DNA from: an uncultured Opitutaceae bacterium
GTDB taxonomy: Bacteria; Verrucomicrobiota; Verrucomicrobiia; Opitutales; Opitutaceae
Length of the DNA: 43,718 nt
Direction of reading: 5' to 3'
Assembly (NCBI GenBank): GCA_937942145.1
Contig: CALDFV010000101.1
Span: 1-43,718 of the forward strand
The notes beneath the pieces were generated by a model, which did no database searches, was not told the DNA's origin, and worked only from the letters and a program-made list of their open reading frames with translations. Below, piece after piece: positions 1-8,938 of this stretch (its first letter is position 1; the number at the start of each line of letters is the position of its first letter). The position numbers and the translations under genes were made by a program.

Positions 1-870
1 AGATCTGCCTTCAGATCGAATGTGAGAGGTGAACTCTCGGCGCTTTTCTTTGCTGCCATTGCTATAGTGTGGTTATAATGTTTTAACAGTATTGTTTTAA
101 GGACGTAATTCCCGCCCTACCCTAATCTGGATACTACCATCCCGTATAATTTCAATAACATTCGTGTTATAATAATTTGGTTACACCCATTTTTCCCCAA
201 AACGTCGAGTTTGGGTACATTGTATTCAAAATATTTGTCAAAACCGAAGAGCAAAGAGCCTAATCTAGATGAATTCACCCTATTTCCGCTTACAGTCAGA
301 GGTACCCAACCTCGAAATACAGCCAAAACCGCCATTTTTACAGTTCAGAATCTTGAGAAAGCATGAATCTAAAGCGCGTATTGCGCATTACCCTACTCCA
401 TTTCTCAGTTCTGGATCGAATTCCAGGGCTAGCCAATCGTATCCAGACATTGGCAACCTCACAATCTCCTCTGGTATAGCAACTTGGATACGATCCCTAT
501 TTCACTTACGTTTACATTAGGAAAATTTCAATGCTCAAAATATGCGGCAACACTTGCCTTGCATTCTCAATGCCAAGGCACTTGATGCCCAATCTCTCTT
601 CCGGTGGCTCCTTCAACGAGGTCGAGAAAATCTGTCACTAGAAAGGTTTGGTCCAATCACGCCTTCCACCATGGGTGGCTGAAGGTTAATTGCCTCTTCC
701 TTAAATGGGGTCCACGTATCATAATACCATGGACAGTAACTCGGTCAGCCCACCGAAAGGTTAATTTCAATGATCAAGACCATTTAAGCATCTCGATCCT
801 AGAACAGAAGGTATTCAACCGGTATTGGAGATATTCGAATACGTTGGTGAGCCTCAAAAAAAGCGCCGAA
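1..870. other. gene-poor left end, nothing recognised
   Basis: No convincing gene was found here. Several short open frames exist on both strands, but they are low-quality in composition, overlap one another and lack ribosome-binding sites. On the minus strand around 600-760 an interrupted frame reads through peptide-like words (for example WYYDTWTPFKEEA) before stopping, which could be a decayed coding remnant, but I cannot name a family. The stretch is more AT-rich than the genes to its right. Bases 855-862 form an A-tract just past the stop of the leftmost minus-strand gene; on the transcript this would be a U-tract, but I see no strong stem in front of it. Confidence 0.5.
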
Positions 871-1809
871 CTACTGGACGGATTCAAACGTCTCTTGCCT
901 GACAATCGGGATCGTCTGATGTTGCAAATCATCCATCAAAGACTGAGCGGTAAATAGACTCGCAGGCAATTCCAGCCCCATCTTTGCATCCAATATTTTA
1001 AGTCGTGTCTTGTCACGAGTCACTTCATTGCGAACATCCAACTCTCTAAAAATCGTCTGACCATCCGCCTTGTCGACACCGATGATATAGATTGTTTTCA
1101 GCTTCGTCTTCTCAGGGTCAAAAATCTCCGTTTGAGTTAGGACGTTGAACTGGTCGTTTATAAAGATCCGCACACCTCCAATACGTTCATTTAGCAACCG
1201 ATCCTCTTCTGGCGGATACATCCAGAAAAGATGGGTTGGGCTTCCCCGGAATGTCGTTCTGCCTTCATAACGAAATTTTGGCCAATAGACGTACGGAGCT
1301 AGTAGATCGAACAAGCTAAACTCCGATCCAGCAATGGGCTCTAGAGCGGCCTCTGAATCGAATACAAGCGGCGGGCCTGTTTCCCCAGTCCGCTTGCCCA
1401 TGGCATAGGAATTTTGGCCGCTCTGCAAAAGCAATCGCAAGACCCGCTTCTCAATCTGGTTCCCGTTCCCATCCACATCAACTGGCTGCTCAACAATGTC
1501 GATCCGACTAATGGGACCCCTATCTGACCGATCCCCGTATATCTCCCCGTTCAAGTACCAAGTTCTCTCCCGCCTCGGCATATTTTTAAGCTGCACGCGC
1601 CAGTGATACCCGCCATCCCAACCAAAAGACCGAAATCGCTTCAAGATCTCCCAACCCGTTTCCTGGCTCGGATTTTTTCCTAGCGTATCCAATGGGCTCG
1701 ACTCTGAAATCCTGCGCTGGGCATTCGAGGAGAGCATTAGCAAGGCCGCCAAACAGGCAGCCACAAAAAAGGCCGGAATCTTGCGCATTGAGCGAATAGA
1801 CCCGGCCAT
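871..1809 (-). CDS. exported LolA-fold / outer-membrane lipoprotein-sorting-like protein
   Basis: A 312-residue protein with a basic N-terminus and a hydrophobic stretch at about residues 10-28 (IPAFFVAACLAALLML), consistent with a Sec signal peptide, so it probably acts in the periplasm or outer membrane. The rest resembles the outer-membrane lipoprotein-sorting family (LolA-like half-barrel): a long run of beta-strand sequence with phrases such as RTTFRGSPTHLFWMYP and a late stretch on how the value changes between states. This family assignment rests on overall look, not a catalytic motif. It starts 19 bp after the secG stop and is likely co-transcribed with secG. Two nearby in-frame Met codons (1 and 8) are possible starts; either leaves the signal peptide intact. 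Confidence 0.75.
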   Translation of the reverse strand: MAGSIRSMRKIPAFFVAACLAALLMLSSNAQRRISESSPLDTLGKNPSQETGWEILKRFRSFGWDGGYHWRVQLKNMPRRERTWYLNGEIYGDRSDRGPISRIDIVEQPVDVDGNGNQIEKRVLRLLLQSGQNSYAMGKRTGETGPPLVFDSEAALEPIAGSEFSLFDLLAPYVYWPKFRYEGRTTFRGSPTHLFWMYPPEEDRLLNERIGGVRIFINDQFNVLTQTEIFDPEKTKLKTIYIIGVDKADGQTIFRELDVRNEVTRDKTRLKILDAKMGLELPASLFTAQSLMDDLQHQTIPIVRQETFESVQ

Positions 1810-1828
1810 CGGAAAAAAGTTTTATGAC

Positions 1829-2266
1829 TTACTCGCTTTTCGTTTCTTCAGTGGCCGCGGCTTCCGCTTCGGTGGCTAAAGAATCGACCTGGTCACCCAA
1901 GGCGTCCGCTGCCTGGTCTGCAGCTGATTCAGGACCTGATAGCGTTTCCAGCAATCCGGCAGCATCCATTTCAGGCGCGGCGAATTCCGGCAGCGCATTC
2001 TCATCCGCCATTTGCTCAACGTTATGCAGATAGATATAGGCCAAGCCTAAACCGAAAACCATGACGAAAAAGACGATCGCCGTATTCCTCGTTATCTTGG
2101 TTAGAACATTGGATGTCTCAGCGCCTAGAGCGGCTTCTGCCATTCCCCCACCCATTGCAGCGCCCATGCCTCCATTGGCGTTTCCTTTTTGCATAAGTAC
2201 AACGAGAATGAGAAACAAGGAAAGGAGAACGAGAACGATCGTAAGAATATCGGCTAGAATGCTCAT
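1829..2266 (-). CDS. secG: preprotein translocase subunit SecG
   Basis: A 145-residue protein with the SecG layout: an N-terminal transmembrane helix (about residues 3-24), a loop containing LMQKGNANGGMGAAMGGG, then a second helix (about residues 58-82). The glycine-rich loop following LVVLMQKG is the family hallmark. SecG joins SecY and SecE in the membrane and assists protein export. The C-terminal 55 residues are acidic and Ala/Glu-rich (AATEAEAAATEE-like), longer than in typical 75-110 residue SecG proteins. The gene lies 118 bp downstream of dapL and 19 bp upstream of the LolA-like gene, so it may be read from the dapL transcript or from its own promoter; a TTGACA hexamer occurs on the minus strand at 2301-2306 but without a good -10. 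Confidence 0.93.
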   Translation of the reverse strand: MSILADILTIVLVLLSLFLILVVLMQKGNANGGMGAAMGGGMAEAALGAETSNVLTKITRNTAIVFFVMVFGLGLAYIYLHNVEQMADENALPEFAAPEMDAAGLLETLSGPESAADQAADALGDQVDSLATEAEAAATEETKSE

Positions 2267-2384
2267 AAGGGACGCAGACAGTCGAAAAACGATCCCAGCT
2301 TGTCAAGAGCGTATAAACAAGGTTCAGAAACCCTGCATTCAGGCTCCCTGGCCCGCGAAAGGGCAGATTTTAGGATCGCGTGGG

Positions 2385-3608
2385 CTAGGCTAAGGCCTCT
2401 CGAATTCGCTTCATGGCTTCCTCAACATTCTCCCGGCTATTGAATGCGCTGATCCGAATATGGCCCTCACCACAGGAACCAAATCCCGCGCCTGGAGTGC
2501 AAACCACTCCCGCATCATTCAGCAAGGTATCAAAGAACTCCCAGGAAGGTCGGCCCGCATTAATCCAGACGTAAGGGGAATTATCTCCTCCTACGCAGGA
2601 AAAACCGAGTGCTGCAATCTCCGCCCTTACAATCTTCGCATTAGCCAAATAGAAATCGGTCAAGGCCTTAACCTCCGCCTTGCCAGCTTCACTGTAGACC
2701 GCCTCAGCTGCTTTTTGAACAGGATACGAAACTCCATTGAATTTGGTGCAGTGACGGCGGTTCCACAATGCGTGGACAGAATGCTCTTTCCCCGTCGAGT
2801 CGGTTGCGACCAGACTTTTAGGAACCACAGTGTAGGCGCAGCGTGTTCCGGTAAAACCCGCGTTCTTGGAAAAACTGCGAAACTCGACCGCTACATCACT
2901 CGCTCCCTCGATTTCGTAAATGCTCTGCGGCAAAGACTCATCCCGAATGAACGCCACATAGGCCGCATCAAATAGGATCAGCGCCCCTGAAGCCTTTGCG
3001 TAATCCACCCAGGCTTTCAACTGTTCCCTAGTCGCCGTCGCTCCAGTTGGATTGTTTGGAAAACACAGATAAACCAAATCTACCGCCTCTTCAGGGATCG
3101 ACGGAACGTAGCCATTTTCCGGAGTCGACTCCAAGTAGACAAATCCCTGGTAGCGGTCGTTGATGTTCTCACCCGCTCGGCCCGCCATTACATTGGTATC
3201 CACGTAGACGGGGTACACGGGGTCGGGAACCGCTATCTTGATGTCCTCAGCGAAAATTTCCTGGAAATTCCCGCTATCACACTTAGCGCCATCGCTAACG
3301 AAAATTTCGTCGGCAGAAATGTTCGCGCCTCTGGCCTGAAAGTCGTTTTCCGCAATGGCCTTGCGCAAAAACTCGTAGCCCTGCTCGGGTCCATAGCCAT
3401 GGAAACCGCTTCGGGTACCCATCTCATCGATCGCAGAGTGAAACGCAGCTCGGCAGGCTTCGGGCAACGGTTCCGTCACATCGCCAATCCCCAACTTGAT
3501 GATTGAGCTATCGGGATTCGCCTCCTGGTAGGACGCGATTCGTTTCGCGATATCTGAAAAAAGATAGGAAGCCTTCAGCTTCAGGAAGTTCTCGTTGATG
3601 CGGATCAT
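2385..3608 (-). CDS. dapL: LL-diaminopimelate aminotransferase
   Basis: A 407-residue fold-type I PLP aminotransferase converting tetrahydrodipicolinate directly to LL-diaminopimelate, for lysine and peptidoglycan synthesis. Visible features: substrate-side [12 protein letters not shown] (about 71-82), [17 protein letters not shown] (about 181-197), LFDAAY with the pyridine-nitrogen Asp (about 214), the PLP-lysine motif [12 protein letters not shown] with Lys248, and the C-terminal PGAGFG and HIRISAF segments. DapL is the variant typical of plants, Chlamydiae and Verrucomicrobia. The ATG at 3608 is chosen because it gives the family's usual length and N-terminus ([11 protein letters not shown]); a TTG at 3638 would add ten unrelated residues. 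A GGAG lies about 14 bases before the ATG, a loose ribosome-binding site. Confidence 0.95.
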   Translation of the reverse strand: MIRINENFLKLKASYLFSDIAKRIASYQEANPDSSIIKLGIGDVTEPLPEACRAAFHSAIDEMGTRSGFHGYGPEQGYEFLRKAIAENDFQARGANISADEIFVSDGAKCDSGNFQEIFAEDIKIAVPDPVYPVYVDTNVMAGRAGENINDRYQGFVYLESTPENGYVPSIPEEAVDLVYLCFPNNPTGATATREQLKAWVDYAKASGALILFDAAYVAFIRDESLPQSIYEIEGASDVAVEFRSFSKNAGFTGTRCAYTVVPKSLVATDSTGKEHSVHALWNRRHCTKFNGVSYPVQKAAEAVYSEAGKAEVKALTDFYLANAKIVRAEIAALGFSCVGGDNSPYVWINAGRPSWEFFDTLLNDAGVVCTPGAGFGSCGEGHIRISAFNSRENVEEAMKRIREALA

Positions 3609-3640
3609 GATTTTAGAAGTGTCTCCAAACAGAAACAAGG

Positions 3641-3680
3641 GAGACTCGAAAAAGTTCGAGAGCTGTCAACCTCTGAGGTT
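3641..3680 (-). promoter_or_regulatory. possible dapL promoter with palindromic operator
   Basis: On the minus strand a perfect -35 hexamer TTGACA (plus positions 3664-3669) overlaps a 13-base palindrome AACCTCTGAGGTT (3668-3680). A second small perfect inverted repeat, CTCGAA/TTCGAG with a 4-base loop, is at 3645-3660. The -10 position (about 3641-3646) is a poor match, so promoter activity is inferred only from the -35 and position upstream of dapL. Confidence 0.3.
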
Positions 3681-3787
3681 TCTAGATCAACGAAAGCCAG
3701 TCCACACGGCCTGGTGTTCCAGGACCCATACAGAATGAGCCGGGCTAGCGATCTTAACGTATTCGGGTCGCGGGTCTTGCCAATGCA

Positions 3788-4438
3788 CTAGCGCCTTTCG
3801 ATCATTTCCTCCTTGGGAAATCGTGCCTTGTTCATGCTAGCGTACTTATCGCTGTCAGCGCGGTATCCCAAAGCGCAGCCGAGCACCACGTGATAATCGG
3901 TCCCATTTAATCCAAGGATTTCGTCGTACTTGTCCGCTTGGATGCCTTCCATGGGACAGGCATCAATTCCCAGAAGAGCCGCGCTGGACATCAACTGGCC
4001 GATCGCAATGTAAACTTGGTGAGTGGACCAATGCTCAATCCATCCCTCACTCACCCCTTGAGCCACGAAACCTCCGGCGAATTGCTTATAGCCTTCAAGA
4101 CTTTCCACCGAAACATTTCGACTGGCGGCAAGACAATCGATGAAATGGCTCACGTCTGCTTCTGCGAAGCTTCTCTTTATCGCAAGAGCCACCATGTGAG
4201 AACAATCCTTTGGCTGAGGCTGATTCCAAGAAATCTCAGGAAGCTGGTCTTTGATAGCCTGGTCTTCTATTAAATAGAACTTCCAAGGCTGTAGCCCAAA
4301 CGACGACGGGGTCAACACAAGGGAATCTTCTAGGGCAGAAACCAGTTCTTCCGGAATCTTCTTACGGGAATCGAATTCTTTGACGGCATACCGCCATTTG
4401 AGTTGCTCCAATAGATCGGTACTCGAGATCGTTGCCAT
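3788..4438 (-). CDS. nitroreductase-family NAD(P)H-dependent flavoprotein
   Basis: A 216-residue protein of the FMN-dependent nitroreductase family (NfsB-like subgroup). Evidence: N-terminal WRYAVKEFD for the FMN-phosphate region, LTPSSFGLQPWKFYLIED around residues 37-54, the central QVYIAIGQLMSSAALLGIDACPMEG typical of the family, and a C-terminal VVLGCALGYRADSD. Members reduce nitroaromatics, quinones or, in related subgroups, dihydropteridines using NAD(P)H. The true substrate cannot be read from sequence. It follows nadB by 58 bp on the same strand and may share its transcript; it starts with ATG and is of normal family length. Confidence 0.88.
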   Translation of the reverse strand: MATISSTDLLEQLKWRYAVKEFDSRKKIPEELVSALEDSLVLTPSSFGLQPWKFYLIEDQAIKDQLPEISWNQPQPKDCSHMVALAIKRSFAEADVSHFIDCLAASRNVSVESLEGYKQFAGGFVAQGVSEGWIEHWSTHQVYIAIGQLMSSAALLGIDACPMEGIQADKYDEILGLNGTDYHVVLGCALGYRADSDKYASMNKARFPKEEMIERR

Positions 4439-4496
4439 GGTTCGTACTGTTTGATTTTTTGCTGAGAGGGCAATTACAAATACAACGCGGACGAGC

Positions 4497-6098
4497 CTAT
4501 TTCATTTCGTCCGTGGCTGTCGCTGGGTTGCCAACTTCATCATCCTCAACCGCGACAAAGTGGCTTCCTTTGCTTTCCGAGTTCAAACTCGCCGCATGAA
4601 CGACGAGCAAGGCAGTTCGAACCGCATTGCGAAGATCAATCAAGGAACGGGTCAAGCGGTTGCCCGAATAAAACTCGCTGATCTCCTGGTCCAGTTCCAA
4701 TAGAATGCGCCTTGCCCGGTGCAGGCGACGCGAAGATCGGATCAAGCCAACGTAATTCCACATAGTACTTCGAATCAGCCGCATGTCTTGCTGGATAAGG
4801 ACCTCGTCAGGACTCTCGTCCGGGCTTTTCCACTCACGAACGGCCGGCAAATGGAAGTTAGCCGATCGAACATCTTGGCAATCCGCTTCCGCCGTTAGTT
4901 TCGCCGTTACAAGGCACTCGAGCAAAGAAGTGCTCGCGAGGCGATTCGCTCCATGTAATCCTGTACAGGCCGTCTCGCCAATCGCATTCAGATTCAAAAC
5001 CGAGGATCGACCTTTGAGATCCGTAAAGACGCCACCACAGCTATAATGGGCCGCCGGGGCAACCGGTATCGGCTCTTTGGTGATGTCCACTCCACTCTCG
5101 AAACACCGCTGGTATATGGAGGGAAAACGTTCTTTAATGAAATCAGATTCCATCGACGAAAGGTCGATATAGACGCAACTTTCCCCCGAAGAAATCAGTT
5201 CCTGGTGAATCGCCCGGGCCACGATGTCACGAGGGGCCAAAGACTTCATCGGATGAATCGTATCCATGAATGCTTTACCTTCACTATTTACGAGCACACC
5301 TCCCTCCCCGCGCACCGCTTCCGAAACGAGAAACAAGGGACAGTTCTTCTTGAGGAAAACGGTCGGGTGGAATTGAATGTACTCCAAGTCGATCACTCGC
5401 GCCCCCACCCGCTTGGCCATCGCGACTCCATGGCCGACGACCCCTTCCTGATTGGTTGTATTCTGGAAAATCTGGCCCATGCCACCCGTCGCCAGAATCG
5501 TCTTTTTCGCAATGATGGCCCGAATGTTCCCGGTTTGGGTATCCAGGACATAAGCCCCGATGCAGGTAATTGGCTTATACTTGTCGAGCGGATCAAGCGA
5601 ATTGTGCGAAAGCGTCAAAAGGTCCACCGCAACCGTGTTGGTCAAAACGGATACGTTTTTCAAACCCACCACATGCTCGTGCATGTTCGTCAGAATCGCC
5701 AAACCCGTAAGATCTTTCGAGAAAATGATCCTACGGTCAGTGTGGCCTCCTTCGCGGGTATACTTAAGATCACCCGTTTTCTCACGGTCGAACGGCACAT
5801 TAAGCTCATCCAGCAAGAGCGACTGCACCGCTTCCTGTCCATGTTCGACCAGCGAGTCGACCGCCTCGGGATTCGAGGTACCATCAGACGCGGATATGAT
5901 ATCCCGCTTGAGCTGCTCCGCATTTAAAGACGTATCGAAAATGATACCCCCTTGAGCCCACTGGCTGTTCGCTCCCTTGGAAAGTTCATTCGAACACACA
6001 AGTGTGACCGACATTCCTAGCTGGGAAGCGTAGTGGGCATAGGAACAGCCCGCCAGTCCTGCTCCGATGACCAGGCAATCTGTCCGAATCGTATCCAC
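4497..6098 (-). CDS. nadB: L-aspartate oxidase
   Basis: A 533-residue FAD-dependent oxidase that turns L-aspartate into iminoaspartate, the first step of de novo NAD synthesis. The N-terminal dinucleotide-binding motif VIGAGLAGCSYAHYASQLG starts near residue 10; SQWAQGGI, EGGHTDRRIIF, the catalytic-region HPTVFL and VRGEGG, AAHYSCGGV, and ANRLASTSLLECL are all present, followed by the three-helix C-terminal domain. The start is GTG at 6098, sharing one base with the nadA stop (TAGTG), so nadA and nadB are translationally coupled. Length is normal for NadB. The C-terminal tail (HFVAVEDDEVGNPATATDEMK) is slightly extended and acidic. Confidence 0.96.
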   Translation of the reverse strand: MDTIRTDCLVIGAGLAGCSYAHYASQLGMSVTLVCSNELSKGANSQWAQGGIIFDTSLNAEQLKRDIISASDGTSNPEAVDSLVEHGQEAVQSLLLDELNVPFDREKTGDLKYTREGGHTDRRIIFSKDLTGLAILTNMHEHVVGLKNVSVLTNTVAVDLLTLSHNSLDPLDKYKPITCIGAYVLDTQTGNIRAIIAKKTILATGGMGQIFQNTTNQEGVVGHGVAMAKRVGARVIDLEYIQFHPTVFLKKNCPLFLVSEAVRGEGGVLVNSEGKAFMDTIHPMKSLAPRDIVARAIHQELISSGESCVYIDLSSMESDFIKERFPSIYQRCFESGVDITKEPIPVAPAAHYSCGGVFTDLKGRSSVLNLNAIGETACTGLHGANRLASTSLLECLVTAKLTAEADCQDVRSANFHLPAVREWKSPDESPDEVLIQQDMRLIRSTMWNYVGLIRSSRRLHRARRILLELDQEISEFYSGNRLTRSLIDLRNAVRTALLVVHAASLNSESKGSHFVAVEDDEVGNPATATDEMK

Positions 6099-7150
6099 TA
6101 ACTCATTTCGAACATCCGATCAATCGAGTGAAGCGCTTTCACGCGAAGCGACTCTTCGAGTTCGACTATTTGCTCAGGTCGAGGCGAAACGAGAACATCC
6201 CGAATCTTTTCCAGAGAGTTCATTTTCATGTAAGGACAGAGCTTACACCCTGAAATAAATCGCTTTTCCGGACTCTCGACTTCAATGCGCTCCACCAACC
6301 CGCATTCTGTCAGCATCATAAAGTACGGCGCTTCCGTTTTTTTCACGTAATCCATCATGCCCCCCGTACTTCCAACGTAGTCGCTTTTGCCCGTGATTTC
6401 CATCGTACATTCCGGGTGGGACACGACTTTCAAACCTGGAAACTTGGTCCGCGACTCGGCAATCAGATTGGGATCAAACTGGTCATGCACAATACAAGTA
6501 CCATCCGAGGAGATTATCTCCTTGTCGATACCTCTCCTTTTCATCTCGACGCGGATATTGTCCGCCATTAACCGATCGGGAACGAACAGGATCTGCTTTT
6601 GCGGCATGGCCGCAACAATCTTGTAAACGTTGCTAGACGTCACACAAACATCACACTCGGCTTTCACCTCCGCGGTGCTATTTATATAGCAGACCACTCC
6701 CGCTTCGGGATAGGCCGCTTTGAATTCTCGCAGCTGCTCGCCAGTCAGCGAGTCTGCTAGAGAACAACCGGAGTTTCGATCAGGCACGAGGACCTCGGCT
6801 GCGGGAGACAATATTTTTGCCGTCTCCGCCATGAACACCACTCCTGAAAAGACGATTCGACGTGCTTTCGCCTCCTTCGCTTTCATCGATAGAAAATACG
6901 AATCGCCGGAAAAGTCAGCCACCCCGTAGACAATCTCTGGCTCCACGTAGGAGTGAGCCAGGATGATTGCCTCTTTTTCCTTTTTGAGGGCGTTGATCTC
7001 CAGGGTCAATGGCGCGACCGAGCGGCACGTTTCGATATTCCAGGAATGCCGGGAATCACACTCTACGTGCATGAGTTTGGCAAGCAGACGCTCCGCCTCG
7101 GTTTCAATTTCCGTTTCTGAAAACGGTGCCTCAATCGTCGTCAGTGACAT
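6098..7150 (-). CDS. nadA: quinolinate synthase
   Basis: A 350-residue [4Fe-4S] enzyme condensing iminoaspartate with dihydroxyacetone phosphate to quinolinate. Three sites for cluster cysteines are visible: in CYINSTAEVKAECD, in SHPECTMEI and in GCKLCPYMKMNSLE. Other family signatures are ILAHSYVEPEIVYGVADF, DSYFLSMKAKEA, FVPDRLMADN and GSTGGMMDYVKK. The N-terminus carries about 40 residues before the first core domain, as in the longer NadA class. It is followed directly by nadB with a one-base overlap, giving a channel-like arrangement of consecutive steps, and preceded by folE2 after 97 bp. No clear Shine-Dalgarno sequence precedes the ATG. Confidence 0.96.
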   Translation of the reverse strand: MSLTTIEAPFSETEIETEAERLLAKLMHVECDSRHSWNIETCRSVAPLTLEINALKKEKEAIILAHSYVEPEIVYGVADFSGDSYFLSMKAKEAKARRIVFSGVVFMAETAKILSPAAEVLVPDRNSGCSLADSLTGEQLREFKAAYPEAGVVCYINSTAEVKAECDVCVTSSNVYKIVAAMPQKQILFVPDRLMADNIRVEMKRRGIDKEIISSDGTCIVHDQFDPNLIAESRTKFPGLKVVSHPECTMEITGKSDYVGSTGGMMDYVKKTEAPYFMMLTECGLVERIEVESPEKRFISGCKLCPYMKMNSLEKIRDVLVSPRPEQIVELEESLRVKALHSIDRMFEMS

Positions 7151-7247
7151 TGTTGTGAATTAATGGGGAGGTTAAGGTGGAGGATTCCATTGAAGTCCGC
7201 AACTCATTGTTGCCGTCCCTCTGTAAAAGGATGTCTCGTTCAGCCAG

Positions 7248-8231
7248 CTAGCAAATTAAATCGTTGAAGTCTGAAAAGTCTGCTTGGTAACCCCCTTCAA
7301 CTCCTTTGCAAATAACAGACACCGCGTCGTGCGAATGCAGCGACTCCAAATGCGAACACGCTACCTGAAAATCGGCGATACGGGGATCTGCATTCAATTC
7401 TTTAAAAATCGACCTCGCGGCATCCTCGACAAATTTAATGTAGGCACCGTTCAACTCGGCAAAAGCTTGCTCGTCCTCACGCTTGACCATCACTTGTGTT
7501 TCGGTCTTCAGCCCATTTACGCAATGCCCTTGAATCTCCTCTAAAGACAAGTCCGCCCCTTCAGCAAGCGTGACCCAAATCCGCGCCTTGCTTCGCTGGG
7601 AGTGCGGAATTGAATAAGCGTTCCGCGTATCACGAGCATGTTCCGCCAACTCAGCTGAGCAGGGACAGGCCGACGAATAGATGAAGTCGAAAACAATTCG
7701 TTTCTCGAATACCCCCATCTTCGAAAGTCGACCTTCTAGAGCGCTTTGATAGTATTGGTATCCATTCAAGCCACTTCTTAAACTTTCCTGAGCAATCGGG
7801 TAATTAAAACGCAATGCCACCCGGGCATCCAAACTCTCCACCTTTTCCCGAAATTTATCTAGCACCTGCTTGATCGTGTCTAAAGTGAACGCCTCATCTT
7901 TGTGCTCGTAGAACGAACGCATGATACGGGACATGTTGATCCCCTTGAGACTCGCTTCCAAGGAGACGGTCCCTACTACGCTGGTTTCGAGTTCAATTTC
8001 CGATCCATCAAGTCGTCGGTACTTCAGTGGCAAACGAAAGTTGGAGACACCTACTTGCTGGATCGGAACGGACGCGCCATGCATCGACTCCACCGAATCC
8101 ATAATATCTGGCATCGAGTCCCGGTATTCCTCCGAGGGACGAAACGAAGCATCGTACCCACGCGCGATCGGAGCCTTTGCTTCGGCTTTGGTCTTATGCA
8201 GGTACATTTTTGGCTTATCTTTGGTGGACAT
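7248..8231 (-). CDS. folE2: GTP cyclohydrolase FolE2-type
   Basis: A protein of the COG1469/MptA family (FolE2), which converts GTP to 7,8-dihydroneopterin triphosphate for folate or queuosine precursors and works with metals other than zinc. Evidence: [14 protein letters not shown] near the core start, the metal-cysteine segment [16 protein letters not shown], the family motif [16 protein letters not shown], and [16 protein letters not shown] near the end. The start is uncertain: the frame stays open to 8348, but ATG at 8231 (327 residues) is the first plausible one, and ATG at 8114 would fit the shorter (260-290 residue) family norm. None of the three has a good ribosome-binding site. It is probably the first gene of the folE2-nadA-nadB-nitroreductase run. 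Confidence 0.9.
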   Translation of the reverse strand: MSTKDKPKMYLHKTKAEAKAPIARGYDASFRPSEEYRDSMPDIMDSVESMHGASVPIQQVGVSNFRLPLKYRRLDGSEIELETSVVGTVSLEASLKGINMSRIMRSFYEHKDEAFTLDTIKQVLDKFREKVESLDARVALRFNYPIAQESLRSGLNGYQYYQSALEGRLSKMGVFEKRIVFDFIYSSACPCSAELAEHARDTRNAYSIPHSQRSKARIWVTLAEGADLSLEEIQGHCVNGLKTETQVMVKREDEQAFAELNGAYIKFVEDAARSIFKELNADPRIADFQVACSHLESLHSHDAVSVICKGVEGGYQADFSDFNDLIC

Positions 8232-8383
8232 GAACTTACAAGATGCAATCAGTCGGCTGAACAGTGGATTCGACGTTCCAACTGCCCCATTGACGGCTCT
8301 CGCCCCCAAATCGTCGCATATCCGCCAGCAATCTGCCAAACCCGCCACGATCCGAAATTAGCAATCCGCCACTAGATACCCCG

Positions 8384-8410
8384 AAAAAAAAAAGGCAAGC
8401 ACTGCCTTTT
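8384..8410 (-). terminator. terminator-like hairpin upstream of folE2
   Basis: Plus-strand inverted repeat AAAAGGCA (8390-8397), loop AGCAC, TGCCTTTT (8403-8410). Read on the minus strand the stem is followed by an uninterrupted run of ten T (plus A-run 8384-8393), the classic intrinsic terminator form. On the plus strand the U-tract is much weaker. No minus-strand gene ends here; folE2 begins just downstream on that strand, so it may be a leader attenuator or a barrier to antisense reading from the right. Confidence 0.6.
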
Positions 8411-8589
8411 ATTCCAAAGTAACGACCTAGATGGATTTCGTACCCTATCGAGGAAGGTTCATCGCGATCTCACAACCCGATCCCTCGTTCTTTGCCTTGA
8501 AATATCCCTCTGAAAAAGGAAAATTCAAAAATTCCGCCTATTGACCCCGAGTCTCCAAACCCTCCTAGCTTCCGATCACAACATCTTCC

Positions 8590-8841
8590 ATGGAATCCTC
8601 CGCCCAAGACATTTCACTTATACTCCCCGTTTTCCTTTTCATGTGCCTGGGTCTCGTGGGTTTTTCCCTCCTCGGTTTTTGGATCTGGATGCTGGTCGAT
8701 TGCATCAAACACGAATCGGATGAGGGAAACAACAAATTGATCTGGGTGCTCGTAATCCTATTCACCCAACTGCTCGGAGCTATCATCTACTTCTTCGTCC
8801 AGCGCAGAGAGCGACTGCGAAAACAGAACTCATCAGCATGA
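8590..8841 (+). CDS. small PLDc_N-type membrane protein
   Basis: An 83-residue protein with two transmembrane helices: about residues 9-36 (ending LLGFWIWMLVDCIKHE) and about 49-68 (LIWVLVILFTQLLGAIIYFF). The phrase WMLVDCIKHESDEGNNKLIWVLVILF...LGAIIYFFVQRR is the signature of the PLDc_N domain, a membrane anchor first named from phospholipase D/cardiolipin synthase N-termini but very often found as stand-alone proteins of unknown role. It is followed by a short charged tail. The gene is separated from the folE2 leader by the divergent region 8411-8589. Function is unknown. Confidence 0.85.
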   Translation: MESSAQDISLILPVFLFMCLGLVGFSLLGFWIWMLVDCIKHESDEGNNKLIWVLVILFTQLLGAIIYFFVQRRERLRKQNSSA

Positions 8842-8938
8842 ATTTCGCTGTAGAACGAATCCCGCTTTCGAACAATTTTGAGCCCCACTCCATTTCGCAT
8901 TTGAGTTCCGCGGTGTCTCCGCTTCATTGTGTTCCTCG

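Noticed and set aside
604-957. 117-codon plus-strand open frame at the left end
   Set aside because: Overlaps the end of the LolA-like gene, no ribosome-binding site, no recognisable protein pattern.
5046-5927. 293-codon open frame antisense to nadB
   Set aside because: Antisense shadow of a clearly coding nadB; composition is not protein-like.
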